Below, in pieces: positions 36,530 through 45,571 of a stretch of DNA of 64,000 bases. Made by a program: the position numbers and the translations under genes. The DNA comes from Hasllibacter sp. MH4015 (GTDB taxonomy: Bacteria > Pseudomonadota > Alphaproteobacteria > Rhodobacterales > Rhodobacteraceae), in NCBI RefSeq assembly GCF_020177575.1, contig NZ_JAHTBK010000001.1, positions 1,795,875 to 1,859,874 of the forward strand. The letters are read 5' to 3'. How positions within the stretch are numbered: position 1 is the stretch's first letter; each line of letters begins with the position of its first letter. The notes below the pieces were generated by a model. It did no database searches. It had not been told where the DNA came from and worked only from the letters and a program-made list of their open reading frames with translations.

Positions 36530-37228
36530 ATGTTGAAACTGACCCCGATCCTTCTGGCGGTGGGCTACGGCCTCGTGATGTATCTCTTTTCGGCCTGGCG
36601 CACGAAACGGGACCTCGACGCACGCTCCACCGAATTGGCCGATCGCGACCTCAAGCGCATCACCGACCGCTTCGCCGAGGTGCTGGATGTGGAGCGGATC
36701 CGCGTCAACATCTACGAGGTCGACGCGGTCAATGGCCTGGCGGCGCCGGACGGGCGCATCTTCATCACACGCGGCTTCTACAACCGCTACCGGCAGGGTG
36801 AGGTCAGCGCGGAGGAATTGGCCAGCGTCATCGCCCACGAACTGGGCCATGTCGCGCTCGGCCATACGCGTCGGCGGATGATCGACTTTTCCGGTCAGAA
36901 CGCCGTGCGCGCGGTTCTGGCGGGCGTGTTGGGGCGGATCATTCCCGGCATCGGCCCCTGGATCGGCGGCCTCGTCGCTTCGCTCCTCGCAGCGCGGCTG
37001 AGCCGGCAGGATGAATATGAGGCCGATGCCTATGCCTCGGCCCTGATGGTGTCGGCGGGCTTCGGTACGGCGGCGCAGAAATCGCTCTTCACCAAGCTGG
37101 AGAAGCTGGTGGGCCTGCCCGGCGGCGGGATGCCCGCCTGGCTGATGAGCCACCCCAAGACCGCCGACCGGATTTCGGCCATCGAGGCGATGGAAGCCCG
37201 CTGGCAGCGCGAATTGCCGCCGAGCTGA
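36530..37228 (+). CDS. M48-family metallopeptidase, membrane-anchored
   Basis: A 232-residue zinc protease of the HtpX/Ste24-like M48 family. The N-terminal helix (residues 1-20) anchors it. HELGH at about 104-108 binds zinc, with the third ligand Glu expected in RQDEYEADAYA at about 163-173. Shorter than HtpX (about 290), as in the M48C-type bacterial group. The convergent repeat element follows its stop. Confidence 0.88.
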   Translation: MLKLTPILLAVGYGLVMYLFSAWRTKRDLDARSTELADRDLKRITDRFAEVLDVERIRVNIYEVDAVNGLAAPDGRIFITRGFYNRYRQGEVSAEELASVIAHELGHVALGHTRRRMIDFSGQNAVRAVLAGVLGRIIPGIGPWIGGLVASLLAARLSRQDEYEADAYASALMVSAGFGTAAQKSLFTKLEKLVGLPGGGMPAWLMSHPKTADRISAIEAMEARWQRELPPS

Positions 37229-37235
37229 GCGTCAA

Positions 37236-37306
37236 GGGGGGCGCTGCCCCCACTTGCGCCCCAAGGGCCGCAAGCTCCCCCGAGGTATTTTCGAAGCAAA
37301 GAGGGG
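37236..37306. repeat. Interspersed GC-hairpin repeat, copy 2
   Basis: GGGGGGCGCTGCCCCC, a 24-base variable part, then CCCCCGAGGTATTTTCGAAG and CAAAGAGGGG. It differs from copy 1 by a single base in the AGGTATTTTNGAAGCAAAGAG core. It fills the gap between the M48 gene and the convergent PIN gene. Confidence 0.7.
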
Positions 37307-37311
37307 CGGGA

Positions 37312-37851
37312 TCAGGTGCCGAGCGCCTTGCCCAGTCGCGGAAGCCGCGCGCGTTTGAGAAGCCCGCGCAGGGGCAGGCGTTCGCCCGACAGCCGCTCCG
37401 CCTCCACATGGGTCTGCCGAACCGCTTCCTCGACCGGAACGGGATCCGCCAGCCATGCCTCCATCAGGAACGCATCGGGATGGACCGCGCGGATGCTATG
37501 GGCGGAGACCTCGCCCGCCGGGAAATCACGCAGGTTCATCGTCACGATCACCTCCGCCTGCGCCGCGATGGCGGTGGCCAGCACATGGATATCCGCCGGG
37601 TCCGGCAGCCAGAGTGGCGCTTCCGCCCCGGGTGCGATCCTGGCCGACGGAAAGCGCGCCCCGACGGCGGCGGCCTCGGCCCGGGCGATCTGCGCATCCG
37701 CCGCCCCGCCATTCCGCGCGGCGGCACGGACCCATTCCTCCAACAGGCGCTCGGACCAGACGGGCGTGAAGACGCCGCGCGCGGCAGCGCCCAAAAGGAT
37801 CTCCCGCATCACGGTGGGATAAAGGACGCAGGCGTCCAGCACCGCGATCAT
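37312..37851 (-). CDS. PIN-domain protein (probable endoribonuclease)
   Basis: A 179-residue PIN protein. The first acidic residue is in VLDACVLYP at residues 4-12; further acidic residues lie in LLEEWV and MNLRDFP, matching a PIN active site. I recall close homologues as the RSP_2648-type PIN family of Rhodobacter. No antitoxin-like gene is adjacent. It overlaps the upstream rRNA methyltransferase by ATGA, so it is coupled to an RNA-modifying enzyme. Confidence 0.75.
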   Translation of the reverse strand: MIAVLDACVLYPTVMREILLGAAARGVFTPVWSERLLEEWVRAAARNGGAADAQIARAEAAAVGARFPSARIAPGAEAPLWLPDPADIHVLATAIAAQAEVIVTMNLRDFPAGEVSAHSIRAVHPDAFLMEAWLADPVPVEEAVRQTHVEAERLSGERLPLRGLLKRARLPRLGKALGT

Positions 37852-39044
37852 AGGCGGAAGACCAGCGCTTTGAGGTAGCCCGTGTCGCTCAGCGCCGGGT
37901 GAACCGGGTGGTCCGGCCCCGCAAATCCGGTGTGGATCAACCGCGGCTCTCGCCCCGCGCGCCCCAGGCCGCGCAGACACGCCATGCGGAATTTCGACAG
38001 GTCGGCGGCGTGGGAACAGGAGCAGAGGACCATATATCCCCCCTCCGCCACCAGGGGCGCGGCCAGCCGCGCGACCCGTTCATAGGCGCGCAACCCCTTG
38101 TCGAGCGCGGGTTTGGAGGGGGCAAAGGCGGGCGGATCGGCGATCACCAGGTCAAAGAGTGCCCCCTCGCCTGCCAGATCCTCCATCGCCGCGAAGGCGT
38201 CGCCCTGCCGCGTCGTGAACCGCGCCCCCGCGCCCATGGCCTCCGCCCCCTGCGCCGCGAGGTCCAAGGCGGGGCTGGAGGCATCAACGGCCAGGGCCGA
38301 GCGCGCGCCCCTTGCCAAGGCCGCCAGGGCGAAGCCGCCCACATGGGAGAACACGTCCAACACGCGGGCGTTTCTGGCCAGCCCCGCGGCGAAGGCGTGG
38401 TTCGGGCGCTGGTCGTAGAACAGCCCCGTCTTCTGCCCGCCCATCACGTCAGCCATGTAGGTGGCGCCGTTCATCGGAACCGGGATCGGGCCAACCGGGG
38501 CGGTGCCTTTCAGCACCGCCATCTCCTCGGGCAACTCCTCCAGCGCGCGGGCGCGCGATGTGCCGTTCTTGATCACGGTGGTGCAGCCGGTCAGGTCGGT
38601 CAGGATCGCGGTCAGATCGTCCAGCCGTTCCTCCAGCCAGATCGCATTGGGTTGCATCACCAGCGTCTCGCCGAACCGGTCGACGATCAGGCCGGGCAGG
38701 CCATCGCCCTCCGCATGGACAAGGCGATAGAACGGCGCGTCGTAAAGCGCCTCGCGCAGCGCAAAGGCACGGGACAGGCGCGCGCTCAGCCAGTCGGTGT
38801 CGATGCGCGTCGCCGGGTCGCGGTCCAGCAGGCGCAGGCCGATCCGTGCCGCCGGGGTCGCCACGCCCAGGCCAAGGGGCGCACGGTCCGCATCTTCCAG
38901 AACCGCCAGCGCGCCCGCCGGGATCGCGCGGGACCGGCGGTCCAGCACAAGGTCATCGGCCCAGGCCCAGGGATGGCCATGGCGGATGCGGCGGGCATCG
39001 GCCTTGGGTTTCAGGCGGAGAACGGGAAAAGGGGGCGCTGTCAT
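37848..39044 (-). CDS. Class I SAM-dependent rRNA methyltransferase (RlmI-like, PUA domain)
   Basis: A 398-residue protein. The N-terminal PUA domain (about residues 1-80) binds RNA. The SAM domain shows the motif I DVFSHVGGFALAAL at about 233-246, the acidic SAM-contact residue in ALAVDASSPAL at about 253-263 and the DPPAFAPSK motif at about 310-318 typical of RlmI/K 5-methylcytosine-type enzymes. The target rRNA base is not identified. The PIN gene is coupled downstream. Confidence 0.85.
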   Translation of the reverse strand: MTAPPFPVLRLKPKADARRIRHGHPWAWADDLVLDRRSRAIPAGALAVLEDADRAPLGLGVATPAARIGLRLLDRDPATRIDTDWLSARLSRAFALREALYDAPFYRLVHAEGDGLPGLIVDRFGETLVMQPNAIWLEERLDDLTAILTDLTGCTTVIKNGTSRARALEELPEEMAVLKGTAPVGPIPVPMNGATYMADVMGGQKTGLFYDQRPNHAFAAGLARNARVLDVFSHVGGFALAALARGARSALAVDASSPALDLAAQGAEAMGAGARFTTRQGDAFAAMEDLAGEGALFDLVIADPPAFAPSKPALDKGLRAYERVARLAAPLVAEGGYMVLCSCSHAADLSKFRMACLRGLGRAGREPRLIHTGFAGPDHPVHPALSDTGYLKALVFRL

Positions 39045-39083
39045 GGCGCCCCCTCTACTGGGTTCGGGATCGGGTTGGAAGGC

Positions 39084-39722
39084 TTAGCGCGCCAGCGCCA
39101 GAAGCTCCGGGTTGGCGGCCGGGACGACCGGGCCGATGAACTCCGCCTGGACCCAATCGCGCAGGCGCTGGGTGATGCGCACCCGCTGGGTTTCGCCGCG
39201 CGCGTCGGCGGCCAGCGCCTCTTCGTTGTTGTAGGCATCGAATGTCACGTCGATGGCGCGCGGACCGGACAGGATCTGGCCCGTCTCAGCATGGGTGATC
39301 AACAGCTCGAACTCCACCTCGTGCTCACTGGGCAGGCGGCTGTAGCGCACGCGCTGGGTCTGGGCGTGGAAGCGGGTGACGGTCAGGGTCACGATCACGG
39401 GCGTGCCGCCCTGCACGGCCTCGAAGGCCGGTGCCAGGGCCTCGGTCATCAGGATATCGACCTGCTCGTGGCGGTCCCCAAGGGGATCTTCGCGCCACAC
39501 GATGTCGGCGCGCGGCTTGATCGTGTTGGCCTCGGACACGGTCAGGGTGCGGGGCACGTCGACCTCGAAGGCGACCACGTCCCAATCCATGAACGCGACG
39601 TTCTCGATCACGGGGATGTCGTCGATGGACAGGTCACGGGACACGTCGGACGTGCCGACGCAGCCCGATACGGCCAGGGCGGCGCCAAGGACAAGGGCGG
39701 GGATGAAACGGGACGTCCGCAT
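39084..39722 (-). CDS. Putative lipoprotein, DUF6778-like
   Basis: A 212-residue protein with lipobox LAVSGC at about residues 16-21. The mature part has strands with VDVPRTLTVSEAN and VTLTVTRFHAQTQR, and resembles a Rhodobacteraceae lipoprotein family I recall as DUF6778. GAGGAG upstream of 39722 supports the start. Function unknown. Confidence 0.7.
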   Translation of the reverse strand: MRTSRFIPALVLGAALAVSGCVGTSDVSRDLSIDDIPVIENVAFMDWDVVAFEVDVPRTLTVSEANTIKPRADIVWREDPLGDRHEQVDILMTEALAPAFEAVQGGTPVIVTLTVTRFHAQTQRVRYSRLPSEHEVEFELLITHAETGQILSGPRAIDVTFDAYNNEEALAADARGETQRVRITQRLRDWVQAEFIGPVVPAANPELLALAR

Positions 39723-39948
39723 GTGATGTCTCCTCAATGCATGGACCGGGTCGGTCCGAATGGGTTTGCCAATTTTTTTATCGTTACGCGCCACGGTTCT
39801 GGGACCGCGACAGGGGAAATATGCTGGCAAAGGGGGGCGGAAAAACGCTCCATCCGCGCCCATTCCACGGTCATTGAAAGGAAAGATCGCGCCGGAAATG
39901 CGGCGCAATTGAGACGATGTTTACGGATCTGCCGGGCCGCGCGCGGCG

Positions 39949-40713
39949 TTAGTCGATGGCGCGAATGCCCGCGACCTGCGCCCGTGCGCCTTGCAGGATC
40001 CAGGCATGTTCCGAGGCGATGAAGAACGCGCCGAACCCGTATTGGCGCAGCTCCGCCGCCCGCTCCGCATGGGCCACGAAGGTCATGTAGGCCTTGCCGT
40101 GGCGCGATGCGGCCTTGCCCACATCGGCCATGGCCTGCATCAGCTCGTCGCTGGTCTGGTGGTCCTTGCCATAGGCCACCGACAGATCGGCAGGCCCCAG
40201 GAACAGCGCGTCGATCCCGTCGGTCGCGGCAATCGCATCCGCCGCCTCCACCGCTTCGGGATCTTCGATCTGGGCGATCACCAGCGTCTCCTCCCGGCTT
40301 TGCTGCAACAATTCCGGCATCGTGCGCGTGCCGAACCCCGCCCACCGGGTCGATCCGGCATAGCCGCGCCCGCCATGGCCGAACCGCGCCCACCGCGCCA
40401 CGTCCGCGGCCACATCCGCGCCGGTGACATGGGGCACGACGATCCCGCAGGCGCCAAGGTCGAGGATATGGCCGATCAGGTCCGGCGCGGCCTTGGGCAC
40501 CCGGGCCAGCACCGGGAAATCGGCGGCCCGCGCCACGGCCAGGCAGGCATTCACGTTGCCCATGTCAAACGGCGCGTGCTCGCAATCCAGGCACACGAAA
40601 TCGAGGCCGGAGAGGATCAGCACCTCCAGCATGTCGACCGAAGGTGTCTTCATGAAGGTTCCCGCAAGCGGGGCATTGCTGGCGACACGGGCGCGGAAGG
40701 CGGCGATGGACAT
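39949..40713 (-). CDS. HpcH/HpaI-family aldolase
   Basis: A 254-residue class II aldolase-like enzyme cleaving or forming 2-oxo acids. The blocks CLDCEHAPFD, VIAQIEDPEAVEAAD and DALFLGPADLSVAYG are family-typical and carry the metal-binding Glu and Asp (in QIEDP and GPADLS). The actual substrate, such as 2,4-dihydroxyhept-2-enedioate, cannot be fixed. Downstream of fliM on the same strand, with no pathway partners nearby. Confidence 0.85.
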   Translation of the reverse strand: MSIAAFRARVASNAPLAGTFMKTPSVDMLEVLILSGLDFVCLDCEHAPFDMGNVNACLAVARAADFPVLARVPKAAPDLIGHILDLGACGIVVPHVTGADVAADVARWARFGHGGRGYAGSTRWAGFGTRTMPELLQQSREETLVIAQIEDPEAVEAADAIAATDGIDALFLGPADLSVAYGKDHQTSDELMQAMADVGKAASRHGKAYMTFVAHAERAAELRQYGFGAFFIASEHAWILQGARAQVAGIRAID

Positions 40714-40795
40714 GGGGCGACGGGCCTTGTGCAGGGGAGTATCGGCCCGACCCTGCCGAGGCCGCGCGCGATTTGCAATGGCCCCGGCGCGCAGG

Positions 40796-40827
40796 GGCGG
40801 GCGGGCGCGCAGGCCCCGCCGCCCGCC
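40796..40827. terminator. GC hairpin after fliM
   Basis: GGCGGGCGG (40796-40804) and CCGCCCGCC (40819-40827) form a perfect 9-bp stem with a 14-base loop, touching the fliM stop. No T-run, so only a possible terminator. Confidence 0.35.
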
Positions 40828-41943
40828 TCAGCCCTGCGCGGCGGGCAGGGCTGCCCCGTCTGCGGCGACGCCGGGCCCCAGCATCTCCGGCAGCCCATTG
40901 TCCGGGGCGTCGATCCGCGTGGCGGGCAGATGCGCCTCCGCCGCTCCGGCCAGGCCGCTGATGTCAGAGGGCAGACCTTCATGCGCGGCAAGGTCGGGCG
41001 CGGCCAGGCTCTGCGGCGCGGGGATCTTCGCCTCCACCTTTCGCGGCTGCTTCACCACGGGACGCACGGCGCGGCGTCCGCCCCATTGCCCCAGCGCGCC
41101 GGTCACGAAGACATGGCCCCCCGGCCCTTCCAGCGACACCGCGGCAAGGTCGGATGCATCGAAGGGGATCAGGTCGCCCACCGCCATCCCGTCCACCTGT
41201 TTCAGGGGCAGGGTCGTGCGCATCAGGATCGCGTCCATGACCAGCGGCGCGGGGCGCAGGATATCGAGCATCCGGTCCCCCCAATCCCTTGGCTTCGCCG
41301 CCCGGGCGGAGGAATGTTGCGGCGTTCCGGCCCGGGCGATGGCCGGGTCCGCTGGCAGCAGCAGGAACAGCTTCCCCTTGCGCCCCTTGCCCATTGCCAG
41401 GTCCATCGACAGGCGGTGATAGGCCCGCTCGGGCAGCAACAGGTTCAACTGCGCGGGATCGGCGATACGGCTGCCATAGGCGATCCGCTCGGGCCAGTCC
41501 CGTCCGGCCACATCCCGGGTCTCCCGCGCGAAGGCGGCCAGCAGAAGGTCGATGAAATCGCGGCTCAACACCTCGTCGATCCGGGTGACGGGGCGGGCGG
41601 GATGGTCCGCCTCCTCCACCTTGCCGGTGGTCTGCACCTCGATCAGGGCATCGACCAGCCCGTGCGACAGCGCCACCAGCCCGCGCCGCCCCTCCGCATC
41701 CTCGCAGGCCGCCAGCAGCCCGGTTTCGGGCAGATGCTCCACCGCGGCGCTCAGGCCCGCATCCACGTCGACCGAGACCTCGCCCGGCTGCGCCTGCAAC
41801 CCCTCGAACGGGATTGCCGCGCGCCGCACCGCGCGGGTCAGCGCCGTCTGCAAATCCGCGCTGGGATCGGCGCGGCCATGGCCCACGCCGCTATGGGCCG
41901 CGACAATGCGGGCCAGAACGGAAGGGGCTTTGGTCTCGGGCAT
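40828..41943 (-). CDS. fliM: Flagellar motor switch protein FliM, orphan
   Basis: A 371-residue protein with the SpoA/FliM-N C-terminal fold near residues 225-290 (VDGMAVGDLIPFDASDLA and GHVFVTGALGQWGGRRAV). The middle domain before it matches FliM (FLLLPADPAI), then an unusual 80-residue Ala/Pro-rich tail follows. It has no other flagellar gene next to it. With fliG at 11880, this window has two stray switch proteins. Confidence 0.7.
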   Translation of the reverse strand: MPETKAPSVLARIVAAHSGVGHGRADPSADLQTALTRAVRRAAIPFEGLQAQPGEVSVDVDAGLSAAVEHLPETGLLAACEDAEGRRGLVALSHGLVDALIEVQTTGKVEEADHPARPVTRIDEVLSRDFIDLLLAAFARETRDVAGRDWPERIAYGSRIADPAQLNLLLPERAYHRLSMDLAMGKGRKGKLFLLLPADPAIARAGTPQHSSARAAKPRDWGDRMLDILRPAPLVMDAILMRTTLPLKQVDGMAVGDLIPFDASDLAAVSLEGPGGHVFVTGALGQWGGRRAVRPVVKQPRKVEAKIPAPQSLAAPDLAAHEGLPSDISGLAGAAEAHLPATRIDAPDNGLPEMLGPGVAADGAALPAAQG

Positions 41944-42014
41944 CGGGTGGGCCTTCGGGCGCGTGGTCAGGGGAATCCTGCGCGTGTGATCGCACGAAAG
42001 CCCTTAACGTTCCC

Positions 42015-44702
42015 TTACGCCGCGCGCAGGGCACGGGCGGGCAGACGCACCCGGAACCGCGTCCCCTCACCGCCCCGCAGGTAACTCAGATCACCGTCAA
42101 GACGCGCCATCACCTCCCGGCTGATCGCCAGGCCAAGCCCCGCCCCCGGCGCCCCTTTCGCGGTGTCCAGCCGGGCGAATTTCTCGAAGATCAGCGTTTC
42201 CTGCCGGGCGGGAATGCCCTTGCCGTTATCGGCGAATTCCACCTCAATCCCCCCGTCGCCCGACGCGACGCGGATCGTCAGTTCGGGCATGGGCGCATCG
42301 CAATATTTCTGCGCGTTGGAGATCAGGTTGATGAAGACCTGCGCCAGGCGGTCGGCATCGGTCCACAGCACCACGTCCTCGGCTGCCGGGTCGCGGTTGA
42401 TCGTGATCCCGCCGTCACTCTGCGCGCCCGCCGCATGGACCGCGCGGTCCAGCACATCGCCCAGGCGCACTTCGGTCATGTTCAGGGTCACGCGCCCGTT
42501 TTCCAGCACGCTGAGATCCAGCAGATCGTCCAGCAACCGGGTCAGGCGCAGGGATTCGTCGTGGATGATCCGGCTGAACCTGGCGCGTGCCGCGTCGTCC
42601 ATCGGATCGGTCTGCATCAGGATTTCCGAGAACGACCGGATCGACGTCATCGGCGTGCGCAATTCGTGACTGATCTGGCTGAGGAAGGCGTCTTTCTGCA
42701 CCGACAACTCCGTCAGTTTCCCGTTCGCCTCCCGCAAACGGCGGGCGGTCTGGGACAGCTCTTCCGACTTGGCCTCCAACTGGCTGGAATATTCCATGAT
42801 CTGCGCCGTCTCGTCGGCCACGGCCAGCAGGTCGCGGACCGATACGCTGGCTGCGCCGGTGATCTGGGCCACCATCGCATGGGCCGTCGCCGCCCCGACG
42901 GAGCCTGCCAGTTCCCGCTCCAGCGTCTCAAGGAAATCAGCCGTCGCCTCCGGCAGGTCGCCGTCGCGGCCCTGCGCGCGGGCGGCGTTCTGGAACAGGC
43001 GTCCGGCACGCCCCGTGCCCATGATCCTTTGCGCCATGATAAGAAGATCATCCGCCGTCCCCGCCGTGCCGCGCCATCCCATTACGGCGCGCGAATGGTC
43101 GAACACGTTGACGAATTGCGCCCCCTGCAAGCGTTCCAGCGGGCTGGGAAAGCTGAACAGCGAGCCCAGGATGAACAAAAGCGTGTTGGCCCCGAGGCTC
43201 AGCACCATCGCCGTCAGAAGCGGGTCGGTCGCCTGCAATCCAAGCGGCGTCTCGGGGCTCAGCCAGGCCAGCCCGAACAGGCCATCGGACAGGACGCTCG
43301 GCATCAGCCCCCCGGTCTCCGCCACGTTGGGGATCAGCAACAGCCACGCCCAGATCATGAAGCCCGCCCCGATGCCAAGTGCCGCGCCCACCCGCGTCGC
43401 CCCGCGCCAGAAAATGCCGCCGACCAGCGCGGGCAGCACCTGTGCCACCCCGAGGAACGAGATCAGGCCGATGGAGGCCAAGGCCTCCGCCCCGCCCGAG
43501 GCGCGGTAATAGATCAGCCCCAGGAACAGGACGCCCGCGATGGACAGACGCCGCGCCGTCAGCGCCACGCGCCGCACATCGCCCGTCATCGGATCGTCAT
43601 GGCGCGTCGCGCGCAGCCATAGCGGCATGACGATGTGGTTCGACACCATCGTCGACAGCGCCAGGGCCGCGACGATCACCATCGACGTGGCCGCGGAAAA
43701 CCCGCCCAGAAAGACCAGCATCGCCAATCCCCCCTGCCCCTGGCTCAGCGGCACGGTCAGCACGTAGAGGTCCGGGTTGTCCCCCGCCCCCGCGTCGGCC
43801 AGCCCAAGGCCCGTCACGGCAATCGGCACCACGAACAGCGAGATCAGCATCATGTAGAGCGGGAAGGCCCACCCCGCCGTGGCCAGGTGCCGCTCGTCGG
43901 AGTTTTCCACCACCAGCACCTGGAACATGCGCGGCAGGCACAGGATCGCGGCACCCGCCAGCATCGTGACGCCAAGCCACCGCGCCCCGTTGAGCGGTTG
44001 GCGCGCAATCGCGCTTTCCTCGATCCGGGCCAGCATGTCCACGGGGCCATCGGCCAGCCCCCAGACCACGTAGACCCCCACCGCCAGGATCGCGGCCAGC
44101 TTCACGATGGCCTCGAACGCGATCGCGCTCACCAGACCCGGATGCCGCTCGTTGAGGTCGAGGGAGCGGGTGCCGAACACGATGGTGAAAAGCGCCATCC
44201 CCCCCGCGACCCAGATCGCGGTCTGCTCCGTGTCCGGCGCCCCCAAGGCGCCCGGCCGCGCGAAGACGGAAAACGACAGGCTGACCGATTGCAATTGCAG
44301 CGCGATATAGGGCGTCGTGCCCAGCACGCACAGGACCGTGACCAGCACCGCCAACCCGCCCGATTTCCCGTAGCGGCTGGAGATCATGTCGGCAATCGAC
44401 GTGATCCTCTGCGCCCGCCCGATCCGCACCATCTTGCGCAACAGCCAGAACCAGCCGATGAACACCAGCGTCGGGCCCAGGTAGATCGTCATGTATTCCA
44501 ACCCCGACCGCGCCGCCGATCCCACCGCGCCGTAAAAGGTCCACGCTGTGGCATAGATCGACAGGCTCAGCGTGTAGGTCAGCGGCGAATTCAGCCATTT
44601 CACCCCGCCCTGCCGCGCCGATTTCTCCACCAGGAAGGCGATGCCGAACAGGCCCATGACATACAGGACGCAGACCGCGACAAGGCCGTCGAAGCTCAGC
44701 AT
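42015..44702 (-). CDS. Sodium/solute symporter fused to histidine kinase
   Basis: An 895-residue membrane sensor. The N-terminal part (about residues 1-520) is an SLC5-type transporter with about 13 helices. A linker with a coiled coil leads to the HisKA H-box SHELRTPMTSIRSFSEI at about 655-675 and a HATPase domain with N (NAQKY), G1 (DNGKGIP) and G2 (GAGLGLAI) boxes near the C-terminus. The layout resembles CbrA-like nutrient sensors. The response regulator upstream is its likely partner. Start 44702. Confidence 0.9.
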   Translation of the reverse strand: MLSFDGLVAVCVLYVMGLFGIAFLVEKSARQGGVKWLNSPLTYTLSLSIYATAWTFYGAVGSAARSGLEYMTIYLGPTLVFIGWFWLLRKMVRIGRAQRITSIADMISSRYGKSGGLAVLVTVLCVLGTTPYIALQLQSVSLSFSVFARPGALGAPDTEQTAIWVAGGMALFTIVFGTRSLDLNERHPGLVSAIAFEAIVKLAAILAVGVYVVWGLADGPVDMLARIEESAIARQPLNGARWLGVTMLAGAAILCLPRMFQVLVVENSDERHLATAGWAFPLYMMLISLFVVPIAVTGLGLADAGAGDNPDLYVLTVPLSQGQGGLAMLVFLGGFSAATSMVIVAALALSTMVSNHIVMPLWLRATRHDDPMTGDVRRVALTARRLSIAGVLFLGLIYYRASGGAEALASIGLISFLGVAQVLPALVGGIFWRGATRVGAALGIGAGFMIWAWLLLIPNVAETGGLMPSVLSDGLFGLAWLSPETPLGLQATDPLLTAMVLSLGANTLLFILGSLFSFPSPLERLQGAQFVNVFDHSRAVMGWRGTAGTADDLLIMAQRIMGTGRAGRLFQNAARAQGRDGDLPEATADFLETLERELAGSVGAATAHAMVAQITGAASVSVRDLLAVADETAQIMEYSSQLEAKSEELSQTARRLREANGKLTELSVQKDAFLSQISHELRTPMTSIRSFSEILMQTDPMDDAARARFSRIIHDESLRLTRLLDDLLDLSVLENGRVTLNMTEVRLGDVLDRAVHAAGAQSDGGITINRDPAAEDVVLWTDADRLAQVFINLISNAQKYCDAPMPELTIRVASGDGGIEVEFADNGKGIPARQETLIFEKFARLDTAKGAPGAGLGLAISREVMARLDGDLSYLRGGEGTRFRVRLPARALRAA

Positions 44703-44703
44703 C

Positions 44704-45009
44704 TCACCTGGCCTCCGGCGGGGGTTCGGGGCCTTGTCCTTCCGTCTCTTCCGGGGCGGCACCGACAAGGGCGCGCGCCACAAGCGCCGTCAGGACGATC
44801 AGCACCAGCCAGATCGCGAAGTAATAGACGAGGCCATCGGCCATGTCGGGACCGGTCACGCCCGGCTCCGCCTCCGCCGCCGTGTCGCCGCCGCGGATGA
44901 AGATCGGCCCGAAGATCAGGATCAGCCCCAGGACCGGCAGCAACCTCGCCGCATCCTGCAAGCGGTTCTGCCGGTAGGTGCGGCGTTCCAGGAACAGGCG
45001 GCGGGCCAC
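44704..45009 (-). CDS. Small membrane protein between response regulator and sensor kinase
   Basis: A 101-residue product from GTG 45009 with two hydrophobic helices (about residues 20-35 and 55-80) and a Pro/Glu-rich tail. AGGGGAG lies upstream, partly in the response regulator stop region. It ends one base before the kinase start. A longer frame to 45051 exists but would overlap the regulator. It may be the small accessory subunit (DUF4212-like) that often precedes such symporters, but I see no firm motif. Confidence 0.55.
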   Translation of the reverse strand: MARRLFLERRTYRQNRLQDAARLLPVLGLILIFGPIFIRGGDTAAEAEPGVTGPDMADGLVYYFAIWLVLIVLTALVARALVGAAPEETEGQGPEPPPEAR

Positions 45010-45016
45010 GGGCGGG

Positions 45017-45454
45017 CTAGCTCCCCTGCCCGCCGACCGCGCGTGGGCCAAGGCTCCGGGGCATCAAATCCCCCGCGATGCTCAACAATTCGGCGTTGGA
45101 GAACGGCTTGGTCAGAAACGCATCCGCCCCCAGCGCCATCGCCACTTCGCGGTCCTTGGCCTGCCCCTTCGCGGTCAGCATCAGCACCGGCAAATCCGCC
45201 GTGTCCCCGTCGCCGCGCAGGTCGCGCAGGATGTCGAGGCCGGACCGCCCGGGCAGCATCACGTCGAGGACCACCATGTCGGGGCGCACGCGGGCAATCT
45301 CTGCCACCGCATCCTCGCCCTTGCCGTGGCCCCGCACCTCCCACCCCTCTCGGCTGAGAATGAAACTGATCGCTTCGAGGATATTGCTCTCGTCCTCGAT
45401 AATCAGGATGCAGCCCCGACGCGCCACGGCGTCGGTCTTGCGGATCTCGTTCAT
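45017..45454 (-). CDS. Response regulator, receiver domain only
   Basis: A 145-residue CheY-like protein. The acidic pocket is IIEDES (residues 17-22), the phospho-acceptor Asp is in VVLDVMLPG, the Thr is in MLTAKGQ and the Lys in FLTKPFS. No output domain follows, so it would act by protein contact. GGGGAGGA precedes 45454. Gene order suggests it receives phosphate from the transporter-kinase. Confidence 0.88.
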   Translation of the reverse strand: MNEIRKTDAVARRGCILIIEDESNILEAISFILSREGWEVRGHGKGEDAVAEIARVRPDMVVLDVMLPGRSGLDILRDLRGDGDTADLPVLMLTAKGQAKDREVAMALGADAFLTKPFSNAELLSIAGDLMPRSLGPRAVGGQGS

Positions 45455-45571
45455 GGCCAGTCCTCCCCTCGGATGGCGCCTCCCATGCGCCCCAAGCCTG
45501 GTTTCTCGACGTTTGCACGGGCCACCCCATCCGCGCAATGGCTTCAACTGCAAAGGTCGGCGGCCGCGGCC

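Noticed and set aside
37312-37851. PIN protein as a VapC toxin of a toxin-antitoxin pair
   Set aside because: No small antitoxin gene is next to it. Its upstream partner is an rRNA methyltransferase.
37899-42084. Two overlapping long plus-strand frames opposite the rRNA methyltransferase, lipoprotein, aldolase and fliM
   Set aside because: They are mirror frames of recognised minus-strand genes and contain no known motif.
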